A DNA stretch of 64,000 bases from Clavulina sp. PMI_390 (taxonomy: Eukaryota; Basidiomycota; Agaricomycetes; Cantharellales; Hydnaceae). Of the stretch, positions 24,752 to 36,428 are shown one piece after another. The first letter of the stretch is position 1, and each line of letters opens with the position of its first letter. The stretch is taken from assembly GCA_015039315.1 (NCBI GenBank), contig WIDE01000016.1, positions 62,001 through 126,000 on the forward strand, given 5' to 3'. Position numbers and translations under genes: made by a program. The notes below the pieces were generated by a model. The model searched no databases and was not told the DNA's origin. It was given only the letters and a program-made list of their open reading frames with translations.

Positions 24752-26527
24752 ATGGCATTCACTCCAGCACCAATCATCGTCTGCTTCCTCGCGACCTTCT
24801 TTGTGCTCATTCCTCTCCCATGGCACTGGCGCACTCGTAACATCCCGACCGTAGCCAGCATTATCTGGCTCGCCCAGGCCAACTTCTTCCGTGGCGTTAG
24901 CGCAATCATCTGGCGAGACAACGTTGTGCGCCATCACCTCGTCTATGGCGATATTGGTCAGTCTCATTTTCCTCGCAATTCTCCCTCTCTCCCTCCCCCC
25001 TTTCCCACATGTCTTTATTGACGAACCCTTTCGAATCCTATTTTAGTTCTCCAGCTGCAGGTTGCAAGTCTATGGGGCCTAACCGCCGCAGCCTTCTGTA
25101 TTACTCGCCACCTCGAGTTCGTCTCAAGCCCACGGTATGCCACCACGGGTCTCAACGACGAGCGTAATCGGAAGCGCTTTGAGATCTTTATGTGTTGGAT
25201 CTCTCCCTGGATCTACTGTGGCCTTCGTGAGTAAAATCATCGGATCACGTTATCATTCAACCAAGGAGCGGCGATCCTGACTGCCAGCTTTTTCTTCTCC
25301 CTTTCTCCTGTCCAGACCTGATCGTGCAAGGTCACCGGTTCGATATCATTGAGAACATTGGCCCTTCCATCACCACCTATTGGTCATGGGCGAGCCTTTG
25401 GCTGTTCTTCCTCCCTCCGATTATGCTCTCGCTCGGCACCTCGTTCTATGCTGGTGAGTCGTGGAAGCTCTTTTTTCGCTGTGTTTATTCAGTTTTCCTG
25501 ATTGCGCTTCCTCTCTCCCCTCCATTTCAACTAGCTCGGGCCTTCTACTGGTTCTTCCAGCGCCGCGCGCAATTCCGCGACCTCCTGTCGAGCTCTGGCC
25601 TTTCCCACTCTCGCTACCTCCGCCTGATGGGTCTCGCCGTCGCCGAATTCCTGGGCACAGTCAGCTGCAACTCATATGTGATCTATGTTGATTCGAAGAC
25701 TCCCCTGCGCCCCTGGATTTCCTGGCAAAATGTCCACTCCGACTTCCGCCGTGTGGACCAGTATCCGATGGCGCTCCTGAGTTCGTATTGGTACAAGCAG
25801 TACTGGGTCGTGTGGTCATTCTATCCCTACGGCGCCTTCCTCTTCTTCGTGTTCTTCGGCTTTGGTCGTGAGGCTACCTTGGAGTACAAGAAGACCGCCA
25901 TGTGGGTGTGGGTGAACATCTTTAGGCAGAAGCCTGCTGCTCCCAAGCAGCACTCTGTCGGCCAGCTCCCCAGCTTTGTCGCATCGTGCGTATCTTTTCG
26001 TCCCCCCGTGTTCTGCCTCGAAGTGATGTACTGATTGCCTTCGTTCCCACAATAGTGATTCAATGGTGGAGAACTCAAAGGGTGTTATCGCATCCTCCAC
26101 CCACGGCTCCAGCGGAACCCAGCGCTACGGCCGATGGGACCCCACCGCGACATTCGATGTCGATTCGGATTCGCTCTACGATGCCGACGAGCACCGTGGG
26201 CAACGCAACGTCAACCTCAATGACCTCGAGTCGGGACTCAGCGTTCCTATCGATGGGATCCACGTCGCAAGGCGGACTAGCTCGTACGATGATGATGGAC
26301 ATGGCGTTGATGAGAAGAAGATGGGATACGAGGCATCCTTGGCACCTTCTTCGCTCAACACTGCCGAGAGAGAGAAGGAATTGATGGAGCATGAAGCACC
26401 CCCTCCAATGCCCCAGCTACCGCATCGCGTTGCCCTCTCGCAACCGAGACGGCTAAGCGATGACGGTTTGTCGAGTGGGCTGCCATCGCCAATGACACCG
26501 AATGACCCGCAACCAAGAGCATTCTAG
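24752..26527 (+). CDS. STE3: STE3-type pheromone receptor (class D GPCR)
   Basis: A seven-helix G-protein-coupled receptor for lipopeptide mating pheromones in the plasma membrane, signalling through a G protein to the pheromone MAP kinase path. Five exons (24752-24956, 25047-25226, 25316-25453, 25535-25985, 26056-26527) give 481 residues. Helices lie near residues 7-28, 34-58, 69-94, 112-130, 144-175, 205-230 and 268-290. Family marks are TRNIPTVASIIWL before helix 2, the conserved QGHRFDIIENIGP before helix 5, the cytosolic FFQRRAQF after helix 5 and SRYLRLM at helix 6. The cytosolic tail of about 190 residues is Ser, Asp and Pro-rich, as usual. No signal peptide is expected. Three pheromone precursor genes lie at 52.4-55.9 kb. 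Whether it is the mating-type-specific receptor or a paralogous STE3-like receptor cannot be read from one haplotype. Confidence 0.94.
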
Positions 26528-27314
26528 AGCTCTTTTGCAGCATCATCGGCTTGGCTTGGCTTGCTTCTATCTATCCTATCTATCCAACCCCGTTGTTGTT
26601 TAAACGCCCTTCCTCATACCCCCGCCTGTCTGTCTTGGTACGGCTATCTGTCTGTACCTCCCGCTCATCAAAACGCTGCTCGCTCTTCACGCTCTGCTTC
26701 TTGCTTCACCCCAAATTCAACGCACAAGCTTATTCCCCCTCTCACCACACGTTCTCTCATATATCACCACTCACCTAATCTTTATCGCATTCGTTCTTAC
26801 GATCCTTTCGTGATCGATCTGTAGCAACACAATTCTCTTAACTGTCTTTTTGGATTTTACAAACACTGTTTTGGATTAGGAGGTGGCCCCGTAGTACATA
26901 CGATGTGTCCACGTACAAAGAAGAATAACAAAAACAAAATTAACAGTCCCTTCGCACCGAACGTAAACGTGTCTGATTGTTCCTGAGTTCCATAAACCTG
27001 CTGGAGTGCTGCGTAACCATCAACTGCGAGCGACACTGCGGAGAATGATACGGGTATGTTGACGATAGGAGAGAGTGTGGAGTAAACGCTAATGAGCAAT
27101 TAGAGCTTCATGAAAAGCTACAACCCTCAATCCAGGGGCAACGAAGCACCCACTACATGTAAACCGGTTTAGGGGAAGAGAAGCTGGCCGGGGCCAAGGG
27201 ATCCAAACCGGTCCCTCGGAAGGGGAAGCGACACGATAATGGATACGGCTATCTTGAGAGTGGCACACAAATGAACAGGTCCTGCACATTGAGCGTAATG
27301 CATCCTTTGTCGAA
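26528..27314. other. Intergenic, STE3 3' flank
   Basis: Pyrimidine-rich sequence from 26550 to about 26830 fits the STE3 3' untranslated region. The rest, up to the convergent oxidoreductase, holds no recognised feature. Confidence 0.5.
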
Positions 27315-29229
27315 TCACTCGTAGGTAGAAGCAGGGCGCGCACCCAGCCCGGACTAGGAATGAACAGCATTAGACATCACCTCGACGTAATATCCTCGTA
27401 CTGATCATGGGACGCGGCAAAGACGAATCTTACGTTCTTGTAAACCATCTCCAGGGCAGCGAGGTTACCCAGTGTCTGTTCTTCCGTCACCCAAGTCTGC
27501 GGTGTCCGCCCAAGGACTTTATCAACAAAGGCTTCAAGCTGATACCGATATCTGAAGGTGCAAAGCTCCATATTAGTCCACTTGTATAGCCGCAAGGCTC
27601 GAGAACCATATCCATGACGAAACGAGAGGAGGATCGACACTCACGTTAACCAAGACGCGTCACTCTTCGCGTTGGAGTCGAGCCCCTCGAACGTGTATGC
27701 TTTTCGGTAGCTTTTCTTCGCACCATCCCCCTTCCCCTCTATTACCTCGATGGAGTGCCATAAACTCGGTGCAATGAAGTTATAGAGGCACACGCTGCCC
27801 TCTGTCCCGTCCACCTTGATCCAAGCCTGGATCATCCGTGGGATAACGAGGAAGCGGCTAGGCATAGCGAGATCACCATATATAGTGGTCGTCACGTTAG
27901 AAGGGAACGAATATGAGACTCGCATACTGCGATCGACTCGCTGTTCCTCCTCGAAGGCCTCCACCTGGATGTCCGAGGTATCGATTGGCTCGGCGCCGAG
28001 GACGTAGCGGGCCAGGCCAGTGGTGTAGCCTATAAACAATATGAAAGAATTAATATCGATAATTGAGCATGGACCATAAATGAGAGAGCTTGTGGGATGG
28101 AAACGAGAACTTACCTCCCAACTCCATCATGGCCCCACCACCAAGTTCATAGCTCTTTTTGATGTCTCCAAGTGGGATAACCGAGGGTGCAGCCAGTTCA
28201 GCTTCAATACTGGTAACTTTTCCAATCTTACCAGAAGCGACTAGTTGCTTCAGAGTTTGAATGGCGGGGTGAAATCTGTTGGATGAACATTGATGGCGTT
28301 GTATGTGAGGACGTGACGGAAGGATTCCTATCACAATCACGATAGCACACACAGTATGTGATAAGCTTCTAATAGAATGAGCCCCTTCTCCTTGGCCACA
28401 GAGAATAGCTTTTCTGCCTCGGCTCTGGTATTGGTTGCTGGCTTTTCAACCAGAACATGCTTCCCTGCCCGGAGGGACTTCAATGCCCATTCGTACTAGT
28501 AGATAATGGATTTTAGTATGCTTTGCCTCTACGGACCTGTCGTACCGTCAGCCTTAAGCTAACACTCACATGGAGACCTGATAGAGCATATCCCAGCCCA
28601 CACCCAAGGTCAGTAGTCAGTTGGGGGACACGAACGAGGGTATTGCACACCTGTCGGAAGCTAGTGGTAGGCGCATCATCAGTGGGAGGCATATTGCGTG
28701 TAACTTTATGAGCACTCACGGGAACATATACGACGTCAATAGATGGATCGTCTAGCAGGTCTTCGAGGGGCGAGAGAGTCAGCTTCATGCTACCTGTGAG
28801 TAGTTGGAGCAGAGAATATCACCGACCCACCTTGATACGAGGGATACGTCTTGGGGATGCCATGTTTCTTTGCAAAGGCTTTTGCACGCTCGGGGTCACG
28901 AGCGGCGATAGCCTAATCCACAAGATAAGTCCAAAGAGTCTCCACCAGAATGTTGGGTTGATCCCTTAGCAACTTAAGGATGTCGAGCTCACTTCAACTA
29001 CAACCTCAGGGTGATTGCGCGCAGGGCCGATTAATGCTCGAGGTGCGATCTTAGCAGCCCCTAGTATGCCAAATCTCAGCGTTCTAGGCTTCTTGGGAGG
29101 TGTTGCTGGAACGAACGTCTATCGTGCGGCCAAGTTTCGAAGGAGTTTATCCCATGCTCAAACTTTTAGCCGGCTTCAAAGGAGGCATACCTCATAGTTG
29201 CGAGAGATAAACCCAAGAAATGAGGCCAT
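27315..29229 (-). CDS. Gfo/Idh/MocA oxidoreductase (copy 1)
   Basis: An NAD(P)-dependent oxidoreductase of the Gfo/Idh/MocA family, closest in pattern to fungal D-xylose 1-dehydrogenase or dimeric dihydrodiol dehydrogenase. The start at 29229 gives MASFLGFISRNYE. The Rossmann nucleotide motif GILGAAKIAP follows, then AIAARDPERAKAFAKKHGIPKTYPSYQ, the tiny exons spelling LPTG and LH, then YEWALKSLRAGKHVLVEKPATNT with the family Lys in EKP. The C-terminal sheet domain includes VLGAEP, WIKVDGTEGSV, YTFEGLDSNAK and YQLEAFVDKVLGRTPQTWV, ending GARPASTYE. About 385 residues. One oddity: where copy 2 reads FHYRFHPA this copy reads YHILFHPA at an exon junction, so the conserved Arg is lost or the junction is misassigned. 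It is a tandem duplicate of the next gene. The substrate is not known. Confidence 0.83.
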
Positions 29230-29620
29230 ACCGAGGAGGAACTTTTAGAGATATTACCAAACGCAAGGGATGTCAGGTGCTGGTTCGGAGCCGAGCCATT
29301 CAGCCCAAAGGACTGGAGAGTTGCATTGACCTAAGCTCATTGATCTTCACTCCTCAACGTGGTTTCCTGGCAGTCATTGGGTTCAACGATGTCGGCGCGA
29401 TAGGCTGGTTTAGCCTCAGGAGGAGTCACATTAGAATGTTGGGCCAACAAATGGGGGTATGGTCTATTGGCTAGCAAAAGCGTACATAACAGTAGTAGCA
29501 ACAACAGGCATATAGATGAATATCTCGCAGGCGGAAATTTGGGGCAACGAGATGGAGAAATCGGAACACATCGATCTCAAATAGGTTGAGGATATTGGCA
29601 AAGGATCCTATGATCCACCA
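29230..29620. other. Spacer between tandem oxidoreductases
   Basis: This is the promoter side of copy 1 and the 3' flank of copy 2. No open frame here shows a protein pattern. Confidence 0.45.
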
Positions 29621-31510
29621 TCACTCGAAGGTAGAAGCTGGACGCAGTCCAAGCCCAGACTAAAACAACCCAGGAGATTCGTATCAGTTCCATGAGTTGC
29701 TTGCAAAGAGTTATTCCACTGAAGGTTTCTCTCGCTGAAATGAGTAGCTAGAAGGATAAACAAACGCACGTTATCGTATATCATCTCGAGGGCAGACATG
29801 TTGCCAAGTGTCTCTTCCTCTGAGACCCAAGTCTGTGGTGTCCTCCCACGAACCTTATCAACAAACGCCTCTAGCTGGTAGCGGTACCTATGAAGAAGAG
29901 TTCGGAATAGTGATTTATGCCGAGGTATGAGAGACAGCACTCGAGAATGGAACGTAGATAAATCAAGCCACACTTACGATGTCCAAGAAGCATCGCCTTT
30001 TGCGTTCTGATCCAGTCCCTCGAAGGTATACGCTTTCTGGTATGTCTTTTTTGCCTTATCCTTCTTCCCCTTTGTAACCTCGATATAGTGCCAGAAACTC
30101 GGCACGATAAAGTTGTTCAGATAAACGCTGCCCTCAGTCCCATCTACCTTTATGCTAGCGAGTGGCGGGCGAGGGAGGACGTAAAGGAGGTTGGGTAGAC
30201 CGAGATCACAGTAGATGGCGGCAGTGGCGTCAGAAGGGAAAGAGAACACAACTCGCATGCTACGGTCGTTGCGCCTGTCCTCTGGGTAGGTATTCAGTTG
30301 GATGTGGAGGACGTCGTCGGGTTCAGCACCAAGAACGTAGCGGGAGACACTGGTGGTATAGCCTATCAGGAGCCATAGCAAATACAGCAAGAGCAATGTT
30401 AGTGAAGTGGCTGAAGATGGGAAAATCAAAGTGACCAAAACTTGCCCCCTGCATCCATAGTAGCACCACCGCCCATATCGAAGTTTCTCCTAATGTTTCC
30501 TGGGGGGGCAACAACTGGAGGGAAGGCGAGGTCGGCTTCAACGCCAACGATTTTTCCGATAGCACCAGAAGCTACGATTTGCTTGACAGTCTGGATGGCA
30601 GGGTGGAATCTGACACAATAATCGTAAGTGGTGTGTTCGTCTCTAACCAGAAGGAGAGCTGGCTGAGATGATGAAAACGTGAACGTACCGATAATGGAAG
30701 GCTTCCAGCAACACGAGGTTTTTCTCCCTCGCCAAGGCGTACAGCTTTTCAGCCTCAGCTCTTGTGTTGGTCGCAGGCTTTTCCAGCAGAACGTGCTTCC
30801 CCGCCCGGAGGGCTTTTACGGTCCATTCGTACTAGAAGCTGGTGTCAGAACGCATTCTGGGGGCAGGCATCAAAAATGGGAGGACAGTGGAACGAATACT
30901 CACATGCAGAGCTATTAGGGTGTGTGATAATTTATTGTCAGCACTGGCTCAACGTTTACAGAGCACCCATACACACTGTTGGGAAGCTAAGGTTTATGAC
31001 AGGATTAGCATGAATTCGTGTCGTAGGGGATTTGGATACTCACTGGGATATAAACGACATCAATAGATGCGTCGTCCAACAATTCTTCCAGGACGAAGAC
31101 CAGTTATGAGCTAAATACTACATATCAGCAAATGGGCCACTACTCACCTTGGTAGGAAGGATAGGTCTTTGGAATGCCGTGCTTCTTGGCAAATTTCTTT
31201 GCGCGTTCATGGTCACGAGCAGCGACAGCCTGTTGGTGAATCGCGATAAGGGTTTTTCGCCGCAGCGGTGTCAAGCGAATTGCTCACCTCAATAATAACA
31301 TCAGGATGAGTGCGCGCAGGAACTATGAGAGCAACAGGTGCAATCTGGGCAGCACCCAGAATGCCAAACTTTAGCGCATTGGATTCTTTGGGGGTCGTCG
31401 CTGGGAAGAATGACTGGAATGCATCCCACGTTGAGCATGACGAATTACCAAACCTCCGGTCGATAGCGTACCTGATAGTTACGAGAGACGAAACCAAGTA
31501 ATGAAGCCAT
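29621..31510 (-). CDS. Gfo/Idh/MocA oxidoreductase (copy 2)
   Basis: Tandem paralogue of the gene at 27315-29229, with the same exon pattern. The start at 31510 gives MASLLGFVSRNYQ. The Rossmann motif is GILGAAQIAPVAL, followed by RAKKFAKKHGIPKTYPSYQ, ELLDDASIDVVYIP, the small exon LPNTLH, YEW, and the catalytic region KHVLLEKPATNTRAEAEKL with EKP lysine. LLEAFHYRFHPAIQTVK is complete here, unlike copy 1. The second domain carries GGGATMDAGG, RYVLGAEP, IKVDGTEGSVYLNNF, FEGLDQNAKGDASW and YQLEAFVDKVRGRTPQTWV, ending GLRPASTFE. About 385 residues, all exons in frame. The likely role is oxidation of an aldose or trans-dihydrodiol with NAD(P); the exact substrate is inference. No linked pathway genes are visible. 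Confidence 0.88.
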
Positions 31511-33648
31511 GTCAAGGTTGGAGTTTTGACGTTTTCGCCGAGGACGCTTGCTGGAACTCGGCTTGTTGGACGCGTGAACGGTGGGACTCAACTTGAGTGC
31601 GTGGGAATGGAGTCGCCGACCCCAATGCGGCCTCGGATAGAACCACAGCCGGAGAGATACGGCCGCCGTCTTCGCTCACCATTCTGTCACCGTCACCAAC
31701 AAGTCTCAAAGTGCTACACTGACTGGCGGGCGTCAGAATTCGTTCTTTGCTGGTTGTTTTTCTGGGGGCAAATCAATTTGCGAAGATCGACATTGACATT
31801 GGCGCGTATGCCGGAGGAATTGTTGTTCCTTTCCCAGCAGCCGAATGCCTCGAAACATAGAACTGTTTCACTGAAATGATTGTGCCCTTCCCGATCGCGT
31901 TAATATTGTCGTCTGGACTCCTGAATTTCTGGCACTTCCGCTTGGATCTTCCGAGAAAGATATCTTTCCCACGATAGAACAAAAGAAACAAATACGCGAT
32001 TCCCTTACCTCTCATCATAGGCACTCTCCGCGCGACCCAAGAAGATGAACGACTGTTTGTTAATGTCTAATTTTGGTAAAAACGAACCGTTGGGATAGCT
32101 CTCTGATCGGTACGTCCGGGGCACGAGGCTAGGGTCGCGACAGATGCCGTTGGGTTCCCCATGGACTTTTTGTAGCAAATCTTAGAATGAGAGATGCTTT
32201 TGTGCCGCCAGATCCGCAATGAAGCATCTAACCCGCCCTCAGATAAGTGCATACATTCTAAAATTGTCGATAGGGTACGATCATAGAGTGGGGTTTCCCG
32301 TGCGCGGTTGCTCTCCGGAGGGTTGCGCTCTTCAGCGTCTGTTTTGTTCTCGTTGTCAGCTATTGTTTACGCTGTGCCGAGGATATCAGATACAGAGAGT
32401 GAAATGATTTGCGTAATGAAAATAAGTGGAGAATCTAGCGTGACAGCTAGGTGGTAGTGGCCGAGCCGGGGGAACATAGAACCAAGCTTCTGACATGGAG
32501 AATCGGGACAAAAATGTGACTGAAGCAGACACTACCGGAATCCCCCAGCACAGAAACGTTGCGCTGAAGGATGGGCCCGTATCATGGCCCTTGAGGATAA
32601 TACCCTAGAATCTAGGTAAGTCGCTAGCCCATTGACCTCTGAATATGACGTCTGAATATTCACCTTCTAAATTTTGGTCGCGAATTCGTTTCAAGGACAC
32701 CGTAATAAGCAGGTAATCCAAGCCGCAAGCTGAACGGCGCCGAGGAAGCAAATGCAACCTACACTGACGAGGTTGTGCACAACGGAAGGAGGGCAAGACT
32801 CAGAAACGACAACTGGTGTGGATATTGAGGGAGAACGCGAGTGCTGAGGCGTCCACAGAAGCACGGCTCGGTCCCAAATGAGGACACACTACATATAGAG
32901 CTTAGTATCCCAGAGAATCCTGACGCAATGCTTCGGATATTCCGACTGAAACCGCCGATGATGGCCGCTTTTTGATATCGCGTGAGACTTATGGACAACC
33001 CCGAGATGCAAGAGGGAGAGTTGGCATGCCTATCCATTGTACGGGTGTAACTGAGCTATCTTCTCTCATAACCTCTCAGCTGGTATCTCCAAAGGTAGAC
33101 GAGGTAATTGACTTGCGACCAAACAACCGCGTTTGTTTTACTATCATAGTGCGAACGAAGTAATAATGAACGGAATCAAATAGTAGAATGCCAGGATTCA
33201 GGAGAAATTTGAAGGCCCCAACGCCGAGGTGGGGACGGAAGCAATTTCATTCACCAGATCACAACAGAAATAAGGATCGCCATATTCGCTTGGTTTCTTT
33301 TTGTTCGACGCGTCGGGGAATCCATGTGGGGAAGAACCTAGCTGAACCTGCATGCAGTTGAATACTTCAAATGAAGAGGATGGGCATGCCATTATCTTAG
33401 GCAAATGCCGAGGTTCGTTCAGGTCAACAATGCCGCGTTGGGAACGATGAGACTCTTGAAAGAACAGATATGCTATTGGACGCGTCTGCTTATCGATTGG
33501 AGTGGGTACTGAAAACACGCACAATGGCCAATATGGTTCGTGTTTCGTGGGAGTCAAATGGGTCGCGCCCAAACAAGGATCAACAACCCGTTGTGGCGTC
33601 CCTCTTACCTTGTACCCCCCGCCTTCGCGCCTGGTCCCAACACGGTCA
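31511..33648. other. Intergenic between oxidoreductase and HMG gene
   Basis: About 2.1 kb of divergent upstream sequence. Short open frames exist on both strands (for example 33198-33677 minus), but none has a recognisable domain or splice-supported structure. No repeat, tRNA or short CaaX-type frame was seen. Confidence 0.45.
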
Positions 33649-36428
33649 ATGGCAGCCATGGCGTCGACGAACGACACGGTCGTGTTTCCTAACGACCCCG
33701 GCCCTCACTGGAACTCTCACCCTCCAATGATACCACCCTTCGACACCCCAGACGTCCGCAGACAACTCGACGAGCTCAAGGTCGTCACTCGCCCAGCCGG
33801 CCACAATATACCCCCAAGAAAATACCTTGCTCGCGTGCCTTCAGGCGAGAAGACACCTCGCCCCCGCAACCCATGGATCCTCTATCGATCTGATAAGCTT
33901 CTTCTCGCCAACGTCGTCGCTGCTCGAGCAGGCCTCACCGGTCAGCGCATGAAGCCCCAGGCTGGCCTCTCGCGCGACATTGCAACAGATTGGCATAACG
34001 AAAACCACGATGTGCGTGAGTACTACCAGTACAACTCGGAAGTCGAGAAGATCGAACACAAGGCGGTCTATCCCGAGTACAAGTTTGCTCCTCGCAATAA
34101 AGAAGACCGCGAGGCCGAGCGTGAGGCCGAAAGAGCTGTCGCTAGTGCAAAACGCGAAGTCGAGCGTGCTCGCAAAGCGCAAGAGAAACGCGAGAAGATG
34201 GCAGCACAGCGTCGCGCCAAGAAGGAAGCTGCTGGTGGTCGACCATCCCGTCCCCGCCCAGTGCCAATAGATGAGCCTGTTGCCTCAACATCCAAGAGTG
34301 GTCGTCCGGCTTCTCCCATTCCATCTTCCTCTTCCTCTATCATGCCCCCTCAACTGTATCCTTCGGTGTGTATTGGTTTCGCTCATGACTTGACTTGCAT
34401 GTGTGCTTCTTCCTCACCACGCCGCTTCATGCCTCTCCAAATTAGGAAACTGCGTCGACCTCCTCTGACCCTGCATCGCGTTCAGTCTCTGCGTCGAATC
34501 GTCGAGCACGAGTTCGCGAGGCGTCGGGCATGAGCGCCATTACTGGACTCAAGCCACTAGGGCCATCACCGCCGCAAACCTTCGGCGACGCGGCGCGGGC
34601 AGCAGGTTGGCCTGCTCAGCCTCAGGCTTCCACCTCAACCCAAGTATCGGCGCCCAAGGAAGAGCCAGCCGATATATCTTCCATCCCAGCTTTCGTGCAC
34701 GACCCTTCATCATTGTCTGATCAAGTGAAATCATCTTTCGAAGATATTCAGCCTGACACATTTCTGGCGAGCTGGGAGCGCAACTTTCACGCTATATCAC
34801 AGCCCGCTGAGCTCTCCATCTCAGAGGAGGACTCTGACCGCCAATACCTCTTTCGGCACCCTCTCACAAACTTCGGTGGAGACTATTCCGCAGACCCCAT
34901 CATCCAGATCCATCAGCCCTTCCACCCCAACTTCCCCGGTTTCTCCACTGAACTCACCAACCCAGGGGAGAGCTCTACCTCCAGCTATGGCGCGGAGGCA
35001 AGGCCAGTCCTGAATGCAATGGATAGCATGCATATATTTCCCGATGGCGATCCGATGCTTGCAACTCTCCAGCCAACCGACGAACCCTTCCAGTTCAATT
35101 TAACGCTCCAGCCCAACCAAGAGCTTTCCGGCCTTGGTATTGACCTAAGTAGCGTCAGCTGGGGCTCGTATGTCGATGCTGGGGTTGGTCATGGCGGAGA
35201 AACAGACGTTTCTCGGTTCTACAACATGCTGGGGGACCGCTACTCTGGAGGAACCAATGGCATCCACATGCCCGCCGGTCTCCTTCCCGCCGCTGTTGAG
35301 GACATGCAGGCTAGGCACAACTCTGTGGTGGCCGCCACCAAGGAGACCGCGAGTGCAGAGAAGACTGGCGCGAGTTTTCGAGGCGGACTGGATGCCATGA
35401 ACGGGTCGATCGTTGCCCACCGCGACGACACGCTGGCTTCGGTTGATGCTAGTGCAATCATGCCAAATATTGAAGATTATATCAATATCTCGTCACTCCA
35501 GGCCGCGACGGCGCAGTCTGATGTCCCTTCCGCTGAACAGCCGAGCCAGTTCCAGTGGAATGCGGATGGCACGATGGTTGTTGAGCAACCTGCAAGCAAC
35601 TCGTGGGCGCAGTACATTCGACAACCTTCACGCGTCTGGAGTCAGTCACAGAGCTTGACAACAGTGTCTGTTGCGAGCCCTCAGCATTCATATACCCCAG
35701 CAGCACCTACAGGGCAGCCAGGCGAGGTTAGTCTTGCAGATCCTTGGCTATCATATAGAGTGGACTGACATTCCTCCGCCCAGTCGTCTGGTACGAGTTC
35801 TGACGAAGAAGACTACTCTCGCCCGAGGAACTACACCGGTCCAATTGACACTTATGCTTATCGTGCATCATCTGCCTCCACCCCTACGATGGTGGCTCCT
35901 TCCCCCACTGTAACACCGGATAGTCGCCCATATGTCCCTCCCGCGGGCTCAAACAACAACGCTCGCCGTGTCGGTGGCACTTGGATGTTGCCGGGCATGC
36001 GCGAACGCCTCGAGGCGAAACTTGCTGCAGATGCACAAGCTCGAGCACAGGCACAAGCCGCTAAGGCCGCAGGCGGAATCGTGTTGTCTAAGCCCCCTCC
36101 TCCGAGAGTGAACACGGTCCACGTACCACCAGCTCATCGCAGTGCGTTCAGCGCAACGTATTATACCGACTCGTCCTCCCCACTCTCCAACTCCCCCAGC
36201 CCTCGATCAGCCAGCAGTGGGCCAGTTTTGGGCTCGCTAGCGCTTGATATGAATGGTCATCGGCCTACTATGGGCAAAATTTTGCGCAATCATGCCGACA
36301 GCCCATATACTTATGCGGGGACGCCGATTCCTGATGCTGTGGCGGTCGCAGGAGCGGAAGAGTATACTGGGTATGAGCAGCAGGTGTCGACACCGTTATA
36401 TCAGCATGCTGGGCCGTTCATGGAGTAG
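33649..36428 (+). CDS. HMG-box transcription factor (MATA_HMG type)
   Basis: A nuclear DNA-binding protein with one HMG box. Three exons (33649-34365, 34446-35726, 35784-36428) give 880 residues. The start at 33649 (MAAMASTNDT) is preferred over the in-frame ATG at 33502, because the extra upstream residues look non-coding. The HMG box lies at about residues 70-140: RPRNPWILYRSDKL, a helix with LSRDIATDWHNENHDVREYY, and the closing EKIEHKAVYPEYKFAPR. It is followed by a highly charged Glu/Arg/Ala coiled helix (about 140-205) and long Ser/Pro/Gln-rich regions that look like activation domains. Basidiomycete proteins of this class (Prf1, Mat2) switch on pheromone and receptor genes by binding ACAAAG-like sites. 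Being 7 kb from STE3 and 16 kb from pheromone genes makes that role attractive, but the orthology is not shown here. Confidence 0.86.

Noticed and set aside
33198..33677. 159-codon minus-strand frame overlapping the HMG gene start
   Set aside because: It overlaps the supported HMG start and shows no family pattern.
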